A stretch of DNA of 64,000 nt from an uncultured Clostridia bacterium. Its GTDB lineage: Bacteria; Bacillota; Clostridia; Oscillospirales; Acutalibacteraceae. Under the pieces are notes generated by a model that had not been told where the DNA came from, searched no databases, and saw nothing but the letters and a program-made list of their open reading frames with translations. The translations under genes were made by a program, and so were the position numbers. Of this stretch, positions 53,042-62,179 are shown piece after piece (position 1 is the first letter of the stretch; each line of letters starts with the position of its first letter). The DNA is taken from NCBI GenBank assembly GCA_947625785.1, contig CANQPS010000004.1, positions 91,227-155,226 of the forward strand. The letters run 5' to 3'.

Positions 53042-54354
53042 ATCAATTCACCTTTTTCCTTCATTTGATTAAGTATAGCCAGCGAACGACCGGCATATTG
53101 TTTTGCTCGTTCCTTTTTATCTTTTATATGAATTTCAAGCGGCGGCAATATTCCCATATTAGCCCCCATAGGCTGAAAATTACTAACTGAAACATCACTT
53201 ATATATCTGCTTAAAGCACCTGTCATTGTTTCTTTTGGCAATATCAGGGGATTTAAATTTTTTAATTTTCTTACAGCATTAATTCCTGCCATAAGTCCGG
53301 ACACTCCCGATTCCATATAACCCTCAACTCCTGTAATCTGACCTGCAAAAAATATATTATTATTTATTCTCAGATTAAAGTCAGCATTTAGCAGCATAGG
53401 CGAATTTATAAATGTATTTCTGTGCATTACGCCGTATCTTATAAACTCTGCATTTTTCAAAGCAGGTATCATACCAAAAACTCTTTTTTGCTCGCCAAAT
53501 TTTAGGTTAGTCTGAAATCCCACAAGATTATACATTGTTTTGTCCGCATTTTCTGTTCTTAGCTGTAAGACTGCCCAAGGTCTATGATTTGTACGAGGGT
53601 CTTTTAGTCCCACAGGTTTCATAGCTCCAAATCTTAGCGTATCAATTCCTCGTTGTGCCATAATTTCCACCGGCATACAACCTTCATAAACTTTCGGATT
53701 GGCAACATCTACATTATGGAGGGGTGTTCTTTCAGCGGATACAAGCTGTTCATAAAACGCCTCATATTCCTCTTTATTCATAGGACAATTAATATAATCA
53801 TCTTCTCCTCTGTCATACCTTGATGCCGTAAATGCGTAATTCACATCTATACTTTCTGCTTTAACTATCGGAGCAGCAGCATCAAAAAAGCTAAGACTTC
53901 CGCCACATATATCAAAAATTTTATCTGCAAGTATTTCTGATGTCAAAGGTCCGGACGCTATAACGGTAATATTATCAGTTGGTATTTCAGTGACCTCTTT
54001 TTCGATTACTTTAATATTTGGGTGATTTTTTATAATATTTGTAACCATTGAGGAAAAATCATCTCTGTTTACTGCTAATGCTCCACCCGCCGGTACTTTA
54101 CACTTATCAGCACATTTTACCAAAAGTGAATTTAACATTCTCATTTCCTCTTTTAACAAACCCGCAGCACTCTCTAACCTCATAGCCTTTAACGAATTTG
54201 AACATACAAGCTCTGCAAAATTATCTGATTTATGTGCAGGTGTTTTTTTATGTGGTTTCATTTCATAAAGCTCAACCTCAATATTTCTTTCAGCTATTTG
54301 ATATGCCGCTTCACAACCTGCAAGTCCTGCACCTATTACTTTTATAGTAGACAT
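53038..54354 (-). CDS. trmFO: Methylenetetrahydrofolate--tRNA-(uracil-5-)-methyltransferase TrmFO
   Basis: Flavoprotein that forms m5U54 in the T loop of tRNAs using methylenetetrahydrofolate. The 438 residues start with the FAD fold VIGAGLAGCEAAYQIAER, include CSNSLKAMRLE with the conserved cysteine, and end with FFAGQITGVEGYMES and PMGANMGILPPLE. It follows topA by 8 bp, which is the conserved Firmicute arrangement. Confidence 0.96.
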   Translation of the reverse strand: MSTIKVIGAGLAGCEAAYQIAERNIEVELYEMKPHKKTPAHKSDNFAELVCSNSLKAMRLESAAGLLKEEMRMLNSLLVKCADKCKVPAGGALAVNRDDFSSMVTNIIKNHPNIKVIEKEVTEIPTDNITVIASGPLTSEILADKIFDICGGSLSFFDAAAPIVKAESIDVNYAFTASRYDRGEDDYINCPMNKEEYEAFYEQLVSAERTPLHNVDVANPKVYEGCMPVEIMAQRGIDTLRFGAMKPVGLKDPRTNHRPWAVLQLRTENADKTMYNLVGFQTNLKFGEQKRVFGMIPALKNAEFIRYGVMHRNTFINSPMLLNADFNLRINNNIFFAGQITGVEGYMESGVSGLMAGINAVRKLKNLNPLILPKETMTGALSRYISDVSVSNFQPMGANMGILPPLEIHIKDKKERAKQYAGRSLAILNQMKEKGELI

Positions 54355-54362
54355 ATATAGTT

Positions 54363-56444
54363 TTACTCCTCTATTGCTTTTTCAAATCCGCAGCCTTCCG
54401 TACCACAAATAATTTTTGCTTTCTTACCTTTTGTTTTATAGAGTATGCCATTACATTTAGGGCATTTTTCTGCTATCGGCTGGTTCCAAGATACAAAATC
54501 ACAGTCCGGATAATTACTGCAGCCATAAAACACTCGTTTTGTTTTTGTAGTTTTAACAATAATATTTCCGTTGCATTTTGGACAAGGAACTCCTATTTCA
54601 GTAACAAATTTCTTAATATTTTTACATTCAGGATAACCCGGACAAGCTATGAACTTTCCAAATCTGCTGACTTTAACAACCATTTGTCTTCCACACTTTT
54701 CACAAATATAGTCAGTTAAATCTTCTTTAAGCGGAATTTTTACATCTTTCATTTCTGCCTTTACTTTTTTTAAAGTTTCGTAAAAATCTGTATAAAATTC
54801 TTCAAGCAATTTATTCCACTGTAAATTGCCTTTTTCTACCGTATCAAGATTTTCTTCCATTTGTGCCGTAAATTTAACATTAACTATATTAGGAAATTTT
54901 TCCTTCATAAGATTGGTAGTAACCTCACCCAATTCGGTAGGAACTAAAGCCTTTGCTTCACGCTTAACATATTCTTTACTTGTTATCGTTGATATAGTTG
55001 CCGCATAGGTTGAAGGTCTTCCTATACCATATTCTTCGAGTGCTTTTATAAGAGATGCCTCGGTATATCTCGCCGGTGGCTGTGTAAAGTGTTGATTAGG
55101 TAAAATTTCTTTCACTTTTAAAATCATATCTTTTTCAAGAGGCGGCAGTGTCAACTCATTGTCTTCACTTTTATCAAGGCTATCAACATACAATATAGTA
55201 TATCCGTCAAAGTCAACTCTGTAACCTGACGACTTAAAAATATATCCATTACATATAATATCTGCTTGTGTAGTTTTCTGGATTGTTTCTGCCATCTGAC
55301 AAGCTATAAATCTTTCCCATATTAATTTATAAAGTTTATATTGGTCCGATGTCAGATTCGATTTTATTTTTGAGGGTTCAAGAGAAATAATAGTTGGTCT
55401 GATAGCCTCGTGACCGTCCTGTGCATTTGCCCTTGATTTAAAATGTCTTGGTTTTGACGGCAAATATTTATCTCCCCAAGTTGTTTTTATATATTCGGTC
55501 GCATCATTTATAGCGTCTTCTGATAATCTTAACGAGTCTGTTCTCATATATGTTATAAGGCCAACTGCACCCATTCCTTCTATTTCAATACCTTCATATA
55601 ACTCCTGTGCTATTCTCATTGTACGCTTAGACTGCATACCCAATTTTCTCGATGCTTCTTGCTGCAAAGTAGATGTTATAAATGGTGGTGACGGCTGACG
55701 CTTTCTTGTACCGTTTTTGACTTTTAATACTTTAAATTCACCGTCTTTAACTTCGTCAAGTATCTTATGTGCCTGTTCAGAATTTGTAATTTTTATTTTT
55801 CCATTTACATCACCATAAAATGTTGATGCAAATGCTTTTCTTATACCTTTTGCAATTAATTTTGCATCTATACTCCAATATTCTTCCGGAACAAATGCCT
55901 TTATTTCATTTTCTCTGTCTACTATAATTCTGACCGCTACTGATTGAACTCTGCCCGCTGAAAGTCCCCGTCTTATTTTTTGAGATACAAAAGGACTTAA
56001 TTTATATCCTACAAGTCTGTCAAGTATTCTTCTTGCCTGTTGAGCATTAACCAAATCTATATCAATTTCTCTTGGATTATTCATACCATTAGTAACGCCC
56101 GTTTTAGTAATTTCGTTGAATGTAACTCTGTTTTTATCTTTCAAATCCAAATTAAGCAAATATGCTAAATGCCAAGATATTGCTTCGCCTTCACGGTCAG
56201 GGTCGGTAGCAAGGTAAATCTTATCTGCTTTTTTAGCGTGCTTGATAAGGTCATCAGCAAGTTTTTCTTTACCTTTAATTATTTCATAATTAGGTTTAAA
56301 ATGGTGTCTTATATCTACACTTAGTTTATTTTCAGGCAAATCTCTTATATGTCCCATAGATGCTATAACTTCGTAACCTGAACCTAAATACTTTTTTATA
56401 GTTTTAGCTTTTGCAGGTGATTCAACAATAACTAAATTTGACAT
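54363..56444 (-). CDS. topA: DNA topoisomerase I
   Basis: Relaxes negative supercoils. The start ATG 56444 (MSNLVIVESPAKAKTIKKYL) is 8 nt after SD GGAG, giving 693 residues. The Toprim domain has ATDPDREGEAISWH, and the catalytic tyrosine is in GLITYMRTDS. The C terminus holds three zinc-finger modules with paired cysteines (CEKCGRQM, CPKCNGNI, CPKCNGIL); in the third, the second half is CGTEGC, a degenerate but complete four-Cys set. dprA lies 26 bp upstream. Confidence 0.97.
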   Translation of the reverse strand: MSNLVIVESPAKAKTIKKYLGSGYEVIASMGHIRDLPENKLSVDIRHHFKPNYEIIKGKEKLADDLIKHAKKADKIYLATDPDREGEAISWHLAYLLNLDLKDKNRVTFNEITKTGVTNGMNNPREIDIDLVNAQQARRILDRLVGYKLSPFVSQKIRRGLSAGRVQSVAVRIIVDRENEIKAFVPEEYWSIDAKLIAKGIRKAFASTFYGDVNGKIKITNSEQAHKILDEVKDGEFKVLKVKNGTRKRQPSPPFITSTLQQEASRKLGMQSKRTMRIAQELYEGIEIEGMGAVGLITYMRTDSLRLSEDAINDATEYIKTTWGDKYLPSKPRHFKSRANAQDGHEAIRPTIISLEPSKIKSNLTSDQYKLYKLIWERFIACQMAETIQKTTQADIICNGYIFKSSGYRVDFDGYTILYVDSLDKSEDNELTLPPLEKDMILKVKEILPNQHFTQPPARYTEASLIKALEEYGIGRPSTYAATISTITSKEYVKREAKALVPTELGEVTTNLMKEKFPNIVNVKFTAQMEENLDTVEKGNLQWNKLLEEFYTDFYETLKKVKAEMKDVKIPLKEDLTDYICEKCGRQMVVKVSRFGKFIACPGYPECKNIKKFVTEIGVPCPKCNGNIIVKTTKTKRVFYGCSNYPDCDFVSWNQPIAEKCPKCNGILYKTKGKKAKIICGTEGCGFEKAIEE

Positions 56445-56470
56445 TATATCCACTCCACTAAAAAATCTAA

Positions 56471-57661
56471 TCAATTACGAATATATCTTCTTCCTGATAA
56501 TGTACTTATTAATCCGGAAAGTTCCAGTTCTGTTACAGCCTGTAAAACAATATTAATTGATAAATTTGATTTCGCTGCAATATCGTCTATATGTACAGGT
56601 TCATTACCTATACAATTATAAATTAACTTTGTTTCATCGGAAAAATCTGATAAATCCGTTTCGTTTTCTGTAATATCTATATTTGTAACACTTGTATTAA
56701 TATTACTATTTTTATTTTTTGAAACTTCACTCTGATTAATATTATTATTCAATAAATTTTGATATTTAAGCATATCTCTAATATAATCGGAGTCAAATTC
56801 CTTTAATATATCTTTAAAATCTGTTATTGGTATTGCAAGACCATTTTTTATAAGGGAATTTGTTCCATTTGACTTACTGTTAGATACGCTTCCTAATAAT
56901 GCAAAAACTTCTCTGTTTTGTTGCAGGGCATTACCGGCTGTGATAAGCGAACCGCTTTTTTCGCCTGCCTCAATAATTACAGTTCCCAATGACAGCCCTG
57001 ATATTATACGGTTTCGCATAGGAAAATTTCCTGCTGAGGGGCTTGTTCCGGGCGGATATTCCGAAATTACCGCACCGTTTTTAGAGATAGCTTTTCTCAT
57101 ACCCTCATTTTCTTTAAGATAGCTGTAATCTATTCCGCAGCCAAGAACACATATGGTTTTACCTTCTGCTTCCAATGCACCTCTATGAGCTGCCGAATCT
57201 ATTCCCAATGCTCCACCGCTTATCACCATTGTACCACAACTTGCTAAATTATATGCTATTTCATAGGAATTTTTCAAGCCATACGCTGTTGCTTTTCTTG
57301 TTCCCACTATTGATATTGCAAATTGGTTATCTATATCTTCCATATCTCCCCATACATAAAGCACACAGGGGGGATTATAAATTTGTTTCAATCTTTTAGA
57401 ATAAATTTCATCATCATAAGTAATTATCTTATATCCTCTTTCAATACACTTATTTTTTATTTGTACAGCTTTATCTATATTTTTATTGGATAATTTTCTT
57501 AACTCTCCCGGGGTAAAGCAACCGCAAAGTTTATAATCTCTTTCACTGCTATTGTAAAAATCTTCTATTTTATCATATAATCTTTTTATGGTAAGGATTT
57601 TAGAATTTCCGTACCCTAATATTTCCTGCAGCCATATCCAATATATTTGTAAATCTTCCAT
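56471..57661 (-). CDS. dprA: DNA processing protein DprA (Smf)
   Basis: Protects incoming single-stranded DNA and loads RecA in natural transformation; the gene is also widespread in bacteria not known to be competent. The 396 residues hold a helical N-terminal domain, the Rossmann core with VGTRKATAYGLKNS, SGGALGIDSAAHRGAL and PMRNRIISGLS, and a C-terminal winged-helix (DIAAKSNLSINIVLQAVTEL) after a linker. It is in the usual dprA-topA-trmFO order. Confidence 0.95.
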   Translation of the reverse strand: MEDLQIYWIWLQEILGYGNSKILTIKRLYDKIEDFYNSSERDYKLCGCFTPGELRKLSNKNIDKAVQIKNKCIERGYKIITYDDEIYSKRLKQIYNPPCVLYVWGDMEDIDNQFAISIVGTRKATAYGLKNSYEIAYNLASCGTMVISGGALGIDSAAHRGALEAEGKTICVLGCGIDYSYLKENEGMRKAISKNGAVISEYPPGTSPSAGNFPMRNRIISGLSLGTVIIEAGEKSGSLITAGNALQQNREVFALLGSVSNSKSNGTNSLIKNGLAIPITDFKDILKEFDSDYIRDMLKYQNLLNNNINQSEVSKNKNSNINTSVTNIDITENETDLSDFSDETKLIYNCIGNEPVHIDDIAAKSNLSINIVLQAVTELELSGLISTLSGRRYIRN

Positions 57662-57704
57662 AATCTCCTCGCTTTTTTAAAATGTTTCAATAAACTTAAA
57701 AATC

Positions 57705-58484
57705 CTATCTTAGCATTTCCCACATAAGTATTGATGCAGCAGCAGCGGCATTTAAAGATTCTGCTTTACCTCCCATACGGATAGTTATACTTTCTGAAAC
57801 ATTAATAACTTCTTTGGTTAAACCGTTACCCTCATTACCGATAGCCACTATTACACCTTTATCAAATGACACCTCCGTAACAGACTTTGTATTTCTGTTG
57901 GGTACTGCCGAATAGATACTAAAATTATATTTTTTACTTTCAACCATAAATTTTAAAAAATCGTCCGTAATTAGAAAAGGCACTCTAAACACTGCCCCCA
58001 TACTGCCTCTAACAACTTTTGGACTATATATATCGCAACAATTATCTGACATTATTATGCCGCTAATACCGAGGGCTTCGGCTGTTCTTAAAATATTGCC
58101 GAGATTTGAAGGGTCTTGTATATGTTCTAATGCAATATATTTTCCTATTCTATCCATTGTACTCAATGAAAAGGAATTGTCAATAGTTTTGCACACGCAC
58201 ATAACACCTTGTGGTGTACTTGTATCCGATATATTATTATAAATTTTTTCGCTAACTTCATAACTGTTTTGAGAATATAATTGTAATTTTTGTATTTCTT
58301 CAATATATTTTTCCTTTGCCTTTGATGTATATAGGAGATATTTTATATTAATATTACTTTCCATAGCATCGACCGACAAACGAAGTCCTTCGGCAATAAA
58401 AAGTTTTTTTTCTTGTCTAAACTTTGCACTGCCCAAGAGCCTTGATATTTGTTTAATTAAATCATTATCTTTGCTTGTAATCAT
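57705..58484 (-). CDS. SpoU/TrmH family RNA 2'-O-methyltransferase
   Basis: A 259-residue SPOUT-knot methyltransferase with a substrate-binding N-terminal domain (ITSKDNDLIKQISRLLGSAK) and the catalytic motifs EHIQDPSNLGNILRTAEA (motif 1), AIGNEGNGLT (motif 2) and IRMGGKAESLNAAAAASIL (motif 3). It probably modifies 23S rRNA or a tRNA ribose; the target is unknown. It lies between rplT and dprA, behind a terminator. Confidence 0.9.
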   Translation of the reverse strand: MITSKDNDLIKQISRLLGSAKFRQEKKLFIAEGLRLSVDAMESNINIKYLLYTSKAKEKYIEEIQKLQLYSQNSYEVSEKIYNNISDTSTPQGVMCVCKTIDNSFSLSTMDRIGKYIALEHIQDPSNLGNILRTAEALGISGIIMSDNCCDIYSPKVVRGSMGAVFRVPFLITDDFLKFMVESKKYNFSIYSAVPNRNTKSVTEVSFDKGVIVAIGNEGNGLTKEVINVSESITIRMGGKAESLNAAAAASILMWEMLR

Positions 58485-58512
58485 AAGTAATCACCGTTTT
58501 TAAAATCAAAAA

Positions 58513-58537
58513 GCGTCTGAGAAATCTCCTCAGACGC
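58513..58537 (-). terminator. Terminator of the infC-rpmI-rplT operon
   Basis: A 9-bp perfect GC-rich stem, GCGTCTGAG (58513-58521) with CTCAGACGC (58529-58537), with a TTTTTGATTTT run on the minus strand. Confidence 0.9.
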
Positions 58538-58551
58538 ATTTCTTTAACAAA

Positions 58552-58905
58552 TTATAAAGCAGTCTTTGCTTTTTCAACAAGACTTGTAAAAGCTGCAGCA
58601 TCTGCGATTGCGATTTCCGCAAGCATCTTACGATTAAGTATGATACCGGCTTTCTTCAAGCCATTCATAAACTTAGAGTAATTGATATCGTTCATCTTGC
58701 ACGCTGCTGAAATTCTTGTAATCCATAAACGGCGGAAGTCACGCTTACGCTGTTTACGACCGATATAGGCATAATTGCCTGATTTCATTACGGCTTCTTT
58801 AGCCATTTTAAAGTGCTTACTTTTTGCACCCCAATAACCCTTTGCAAGTTTTAAAGTCTTTTTTCTTCTCTTGCGAGTTGCCATAGCACCCTTTACACGA
58901 GCCAT
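58552..58905 (-). CDS. rplT: 50S ribosomal protein L20
   Basis: A 117-residue early-assembly protein of the large subunit and translational or transcriptional repressor of its own operon. The start [20 protein letters not shown] follows SD GGAGG; the C-terminal globular part includes [21 protein letters not shown]20 is expected to bind the leader upstream of infC. It is the last gene of the operon. Confidence 0.98.
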   Translation of the reverse strand: MARVKGAMATRKRRKKTLKLAKGYWGAKSKHFKMAKEAVMKSGNYAYIGRKQRKRDFRRLWITRISAACKMNDINYSKFMNGLKKAGIILNRKMLAEIAIADAAAFTSLVEKAKTAL

Positions 58906-58961
58906 TTTATATTACCTCCGAAATTGGTTTTTTTTAAGTTAAGTTTCCCAAAGCTAAAATA

Positions 58962-59159
58962 TTATTGATATGGGAGCAATCTTTTTACTTGTGCTACATT
59001 TGTTTTATCTGTAACAGCAGTTTTTCTTAATCCTCTTTTACGCTTTGTAGTTTTCTTGTTTAATATATGTCTTTTATTTGTGTGTGCACGAAGAACCTTA
59101 CCATTTTTAGAAATCTTAAAGCGTTTTTTAGCACCACTATGTGTTTTAATTTTAGGCAT
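58962..59159 (-). CDS. rpmI: 50S ribosomal protein L35
   Basis: A 65-residue very basic large-subunit protein: MPKIKTHSGAKKRFKISKNG at the start and KKTTKRKRGLRKTAVTDKT in the middle. Its place between infC and rplT is universal in Firmicutes. Confidence 0.98.
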   Translation of the reverse strand: MPKIKTHSGAKKRFKISKNGKVLRAHTNKRHILNKKTTKRKRGLRKTAVTDKTNVAQVKRLLPYQ

Positions 59160-59195
59160 AATATTTGCCCCTCCTTATTAAAGAAAATTAAATTA

Positions 59196-59714
59196 TTACT
59201 TATTTGGTTTTGGAGCTAAGAACATAAGCATACTGCGTCCTTCAAGCTTTGCCGGTTTTTCCACATTTGCAAACTCCGAACAAGAATTGGCAAATCTATC
59301 CATTATATCATTACCAATTTCAGGATGTCCCATCTCTCTGCCTCTGAAACGAATAGATACTTTTACTTTGTCGCCACCTTTTATAAAGCGTTCTGCGTGT
59401 TTAACTTTTGTATTAAAATCGTTTGTATCAATACTAAGCGATAATCTGATTTCTTTAATATCCACCACACGCTGATTTTTTTTAGCTTCTTTTTCCTTTT
59501 TGGCCTGTTCAAAACGATACTTACCATAGTCCATAATCTTACAAACAGGCGGCACAGCCTGTGGAGCGATTTTAACTAAATCAAGATTTTTTTGAATTGC
59601 CTTTTCTAAGGCCTGAGCAGCCGACATTATACCTAATTGTCCGCCTTCTGAGTCGATAACACGAATTTCCTTATCACGAATTTCTTCATTGATTTGTAGT
59701 TCCTTGCTGCTAAT
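59196..59714 (-). CDS. infC: Translation initiation factor IF-3, AUU start codon
   Basis: Prevents premature joining of ribosomal subunits and checks the start codon. The frame upstream of the first ATG (59627) is conserved IF-3 N-terminal sequence (ISSKELQINEEIRDKEIRVI), so the true start is ATT 59714, 7 nt after SD GGAGGTG, giving 172 residues. AUU starts in infC are classical and allow IF-3 to repress its own translation. Core motifs include VCKIMDYGKYRFEQ and VSIRFRGREMGHPEIG. Confidence 0.96.
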   Translation of the reverse strand: MSSKELQINEEIRDKEIRVIDSEGGQLGIMSAAQALEKAIQKNLDLVKIAPQAVPPVCKIMDYGKYRFEQAKKEKEAKKNQRVVDIKEIRLSLSIDTNDFNTKVKHAERFIKGGDKVKVSIRFRGREMGHPEIGNDIMDRFANSCSEFANVEKPAKLEGRSMLMFLAPKPNK

Positions 59715-59929
59715 GGGTAAACACCTCCAAAAAATACCTAATAAATTTAAAATTACAAAAGCACAGCAGATATATCAAAGAAATCTGTTGTGCCTCAATA
59801 CTTGCATAATTTCGCAAAAATACATTTCCCAAAAAAGAGAAATGCGAAAAAATGTATTGACCCACAACAGACTTATTTAACCTTGTAGGTGAAAGCATTG
59901 TATAAAAACTGCTTTGCTTTGTTTTTACT
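59715..59929 (-). promoter_or_regulatory. Ribosomal protein L20 leader (autoregulatory 5' UTR)
   Basis: The roughly 215-nt leader of infC contains an 18-nt segment at 59854-59871 that can pair with 59784-59801 in one long helix (a GTTGTG-to-CACAAC type stem with small mismatches), and an inner hairpin region. This pairing excludes the terminator at 59749-59793. The layout matches the L20 leader of Firmicutes, in which L20 binding favours termination. The assignment rests on position and fold. Confidence 0.8.
59749..59793 (-). terminator. Attenuator hairpin of the L20 leader
   Basis: Stem GCACAGCAGAT with ATCTGTTGTGC (59761-59771, 59783-59793), one mismatch, then TTTTGTAATTTT on the minus strand. 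It lies about 35 nt upstream of the infC SD. Confidence 0.8.
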
Positions 59930-59935
59930 TTCAGT

Positions 59936-59964
59936 ATTATACTCTATTGTATGACATTTGTCAA
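59936..59964 (-). promoter_or_regulatory. SigA-type promoter of infC-rpmI-rplT
   Basis: On the minus strand, a consensus TTGACA (59964-59959), a 17-bp spacer and a perfect TATAAT (59941-59936); start near 59929. Confidence 0.88.
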
Positions 59965-60000
59965 TAGATAATGATAATTTTTTGTTATTTTTTGTATTGG

Positions 60001-60190
60001 CGGTGTGACATTGCCCCACGCCCTATAATAGTTCCGCCCTTAACCTACAAGCCTTTTGAAAAAGGCTTGACCGAAAACTTTTACATTTAAAAAGTTAAAA
60101 GTTTTTGAGAATTTTAAGAGAACTTTTTTCAAAAATTTCTCTTAACGGGTCGAGAGCAAAGCCCTCGTGGGAGTAAAGCTCAGCATCAAA
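60001..60190. repeat. Non-coding hairpin-rich element, copy 2 of a dispersed unit
   Basis: Between the ABC permease and infC lie about 190 bp with no gene but several hairpins: AAGCCTTTT/AAAAGGCTT (60049-60068), an imperfect 28-bp palindrome (60116-60143) that matches the one after sigF at 26 of 28 positions, and a GC-richer CGAGAGCAAAGCCCTCG block (60150-60166). The base composition rises above the surroundings. It resembles intergenic repeat elements of gut Clostridia, but I cannot name it. Confidence 0.5.
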
Positions 60191-60205
60191 TATCATATTT
60201 TAAAA

Positions 60206-60934
60206 TTATTTGCTGTCACCTTTCAATTTATTATTGAATAAAGCAGCTGCAATTATTAGTGCTGCCATTATATATATTAAAATTATTATTATAGGATTAG
60301 ATATATTATCATAATTATTATTAAGCACTGATTTGATAATATTTAAACAATGCGAAAATGGGAGTATTTCACAAATTGTTTTAAAAAATCCCTTCAGCAT
60401 TTCAGGTTCAAAGTAAATACCACTTGTAAAAGCTACAAGCTGAACTACTATACTTGAAACACCTGCTGATGCCTTATCAGAAGTTATACAGCCAACAATT
60501 AATCCCAATGCTATAAATAAAACTGATACAGGAACTGAAATAAATACCGATAATATAATATTAAAAGTAAACTTTAATCCCAATATAATTGCAACAATAA
60601 AAAACAATAAATTTTGCACTAATACCAATGGTAATATAGACAATATATACCCTATTATGTAATTGCTTGCTTTCATAGGACTTGCACATAATCTTGTTAA
60701 AAGTGATGTTGCTCTGTCTTTTGAAATTAATGTTGCTGTAAAAAGTGTTAGAAACGAAAAACTAAATATTAATATACCGGGTGTAAAATTTTCTATTTTA
60801 TATACATTACTTGGAATTTCAAACTGCTGAAAAATAAATAATAAAAATAACGGCAGCAATATGGAAAAAATTAAACTTAATGGGTCTCTTATAATTTCCT
60901 TAAAATTTCTGTTTGCAAAATTTAGTGTTTTCAT
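60206..60934 (-). CDS. ABC-2 type transporter permease
   Basis: A 242-residue permease with six predicted membrane helices, which forms an exporter with the ATPase encoded just upstream (4-bp ATGA overlap). It starts MKTLNFANRNFKEIIRDPLS, a typical ABC-2 start in which the first amphipathic helix precedes helix 1. The family exports drugs, bacteriocins or lipids. Nothing identifies the substrate here. Confidence 0.88.
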   Translation of the reverse strand: MKTLNFANRNFKEIIRDPLSLIFSILLPLFLLFIFQQFEIPSNVYKIENFTPGILIFSFSFLTLFTATLISKDRATSLLTRLCASPMKASNYIIGYILSILPLVLVQNLLFFIVAIILGLKFTFNIILSVFISVPVSVLFIALGLIVGCITSDKASAGVSSIVVQLVAFTSGIYFEPEMLKGFFKTICEILPFSHCLNIIKSVLNNNYDNISNPIIIILIYIMAALIIAAALFNNKLKGDSK

Positions 60935-61656
60935 TCCATATAATCTCCCATAGCCAACTTTACGAAAGCATCTTCAAAATTATTGGTTTCAGCTCTTTTA
61001 ATCAATTCATTCGGAGTGCCTATACATAATAAACTGCCCTTTGACATAATGCCTATTCTATCCGATAATTGTTCAGCTTCCTCCATATAGTGTGTTGTTA
61101 AAATAATCGTTATTTTACCTTTAAGTTTCCTAATAATCTTCCATAATTCCCGTCTTGCGATAACATCTAATCCCAATGTTGGTTCGTCTAAGAATAGAAT
61201 TTTAGGTTCATTTATCAAAGCTAATGCTATTGATAATCTTCTTTGCCAACCGCCTGATAATGTTTTAGATTTTTGATTTTTAACTTCCTCTAAATTAAAA
61301 TCATCTATAAGTTTATTAATTTTTTCTTTTTTATTCTTTATGCCATAAACACCTGCCATAAATCTAAGATTTTCTAATACCGTCAAATTTGGTGCAATAG
61401 CCGTTTCCTGCGGTGATAAATTTATAATTTGTTTTATTTCTGTGCGATTATCCTTAATATTTTTATTATCAATGATAATCTCACCGCTTGTTGGCATAAT
61501 TAAACTTGATAACATTTTAATTGATGTAGTTTTACCGGCACCATTTGTCCCCAATAAAGAAAATAATTCTCCTTGTTGTATTTCCAAATTTAGGGAGGAT
61601 ACTACAATTTTATCTTTATACTTTTTAGTAAGATTTTTTGTTGTAATTGCCGTCAT
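60931..61656 (-). CDS. ABC-2 type transporter ATP-binding protein
   Basis: A 241-residue ATPase with Walker A GTNGAGKTT (36-44), Q-loop LSPQETAIAP, signature LSGGWQRRLS, Walker B ILFLDEPTLGLD and H-loop TTHYMEEAEQ. The closest pattern is the drug and bacitracin-type exporters (CcmA/NodI class). It is the second gene of a three-gene operon, 6 bp after the XRE regulator. Confidence 0.93.
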   Translation of the reverse strand: MTAITTKNLTKKYKDKIVVSSLNLEIQQGELFSLLGTNGAGKTTSIKMLSSLIMPTSGEIIIDNKNIKDNRTEIKQIINLSPQETAIAPNLTVLENLRFMAGVYGIKNKKEKINKLIDDFNLEEVKNQKSKTLSGGWQRRLSIALALINEPKILFLDEPTLGLDVIARRELWKIIRKLKGKITIILTTHYMEEAEQLSDRIGIMSKGSLLCIGTPNELIKRAETNNFEDAFVKLAMGDYME

Positions 61657-61662
61657 AAAAAA

Positions 61663-62067
61663 TCATTCCTTTAAAATCCAATTATTATTATCAACCTTTA
61701 CCATAGCAATCCCACCTTTTGACTTATCTCCCAACAATATAAGACTATCGCCTATATTTATACCGAAAATACTAAATGCTTTTTCCGGCAATTTTATACA
61801 GCCATTATTATCTACCGTTGTTAATCCAACAATAACCTTATTTTTCTCATCTTCTTTTGATAAAAGTTCTTCTATTGTTCCATTTACGAGTGCATCTATG
61901 CTTATATCATATATTTTTGCAAGTTCATTACATTTCAATAAATCCGGTAAGGTTTCATTATTCTCCCATTTTGCAACAGACTGTCTTGATACTCCTATTT
62001 TCTCAGCCAGTACCTCCATAGTATATTTATACTTTATTCTTAAAAATTTAAGATTATCCCCTATCAT
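61663..62067 (-). CDS. XRE-type regulator with a C-terminal AbrB-like domain
   Basis: A 134-residue protein. Residues 4-58 form a Cro/CI helix-turn-helix (LAEKIGVSRQSVAKWENNET). Residues about 78-130 (VDNNGCIKLPEKAFSIFGIN, then GDSLILLGD) look like an AbrB/MazE-type swapped hairpin domain. This fusion occurs beside ABC-2 exporters in Firmicutes and probably regulates the operon it heads. SD GGCGG precedes ATG 62067. Confidence 0.82.
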   Translation of the reverse strand: MIGDNLKFLRIKYKYTMEVLAEKIGVSRQSVAKWENNETLPDLLKCNELAKIYDISIDALVNGTIEELLSKEDEKNKVIVGLTTVDNNGCIKLPEKAFSIFGINIGDSLILLGDKSKGGIAMVKVDNNNWILKE

Positions 62068-62091
62068 ATTACCGCCTTCTTTCTTAAAACG

Positions 62092-62120
62092 ATTATATAA
62101 TATAAAAATGTTAAGTTCAA
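62092..62120 (-). promoter_or_regulatory. SigA-type promoter of the XRE-ABC operon
   Basis: On the minus strand, TTGAAC (62120-62115), a 17-bp spacer and a perfect TATAAT (62097-62092). The start near 62085 leaves a short leader. Confidence 0.7.
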
Positions 62121-62179
62121 TAAACCTATATATTCACATTATGTTAAATTAAGTTACCTTTAATCTTAAAAATTGCAGT

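Noticed and set aside
59995..60010. Attachment site or insertion near infC
   Set aside because: No tRNA, integrase or target duplication flanks the hairpin-rich stretch.
61442..62152. Plus-strand open frame of 236 codons
   Set aside because: Antisense to the ABC ATPase and XRE genes, both of which have clear motifs.
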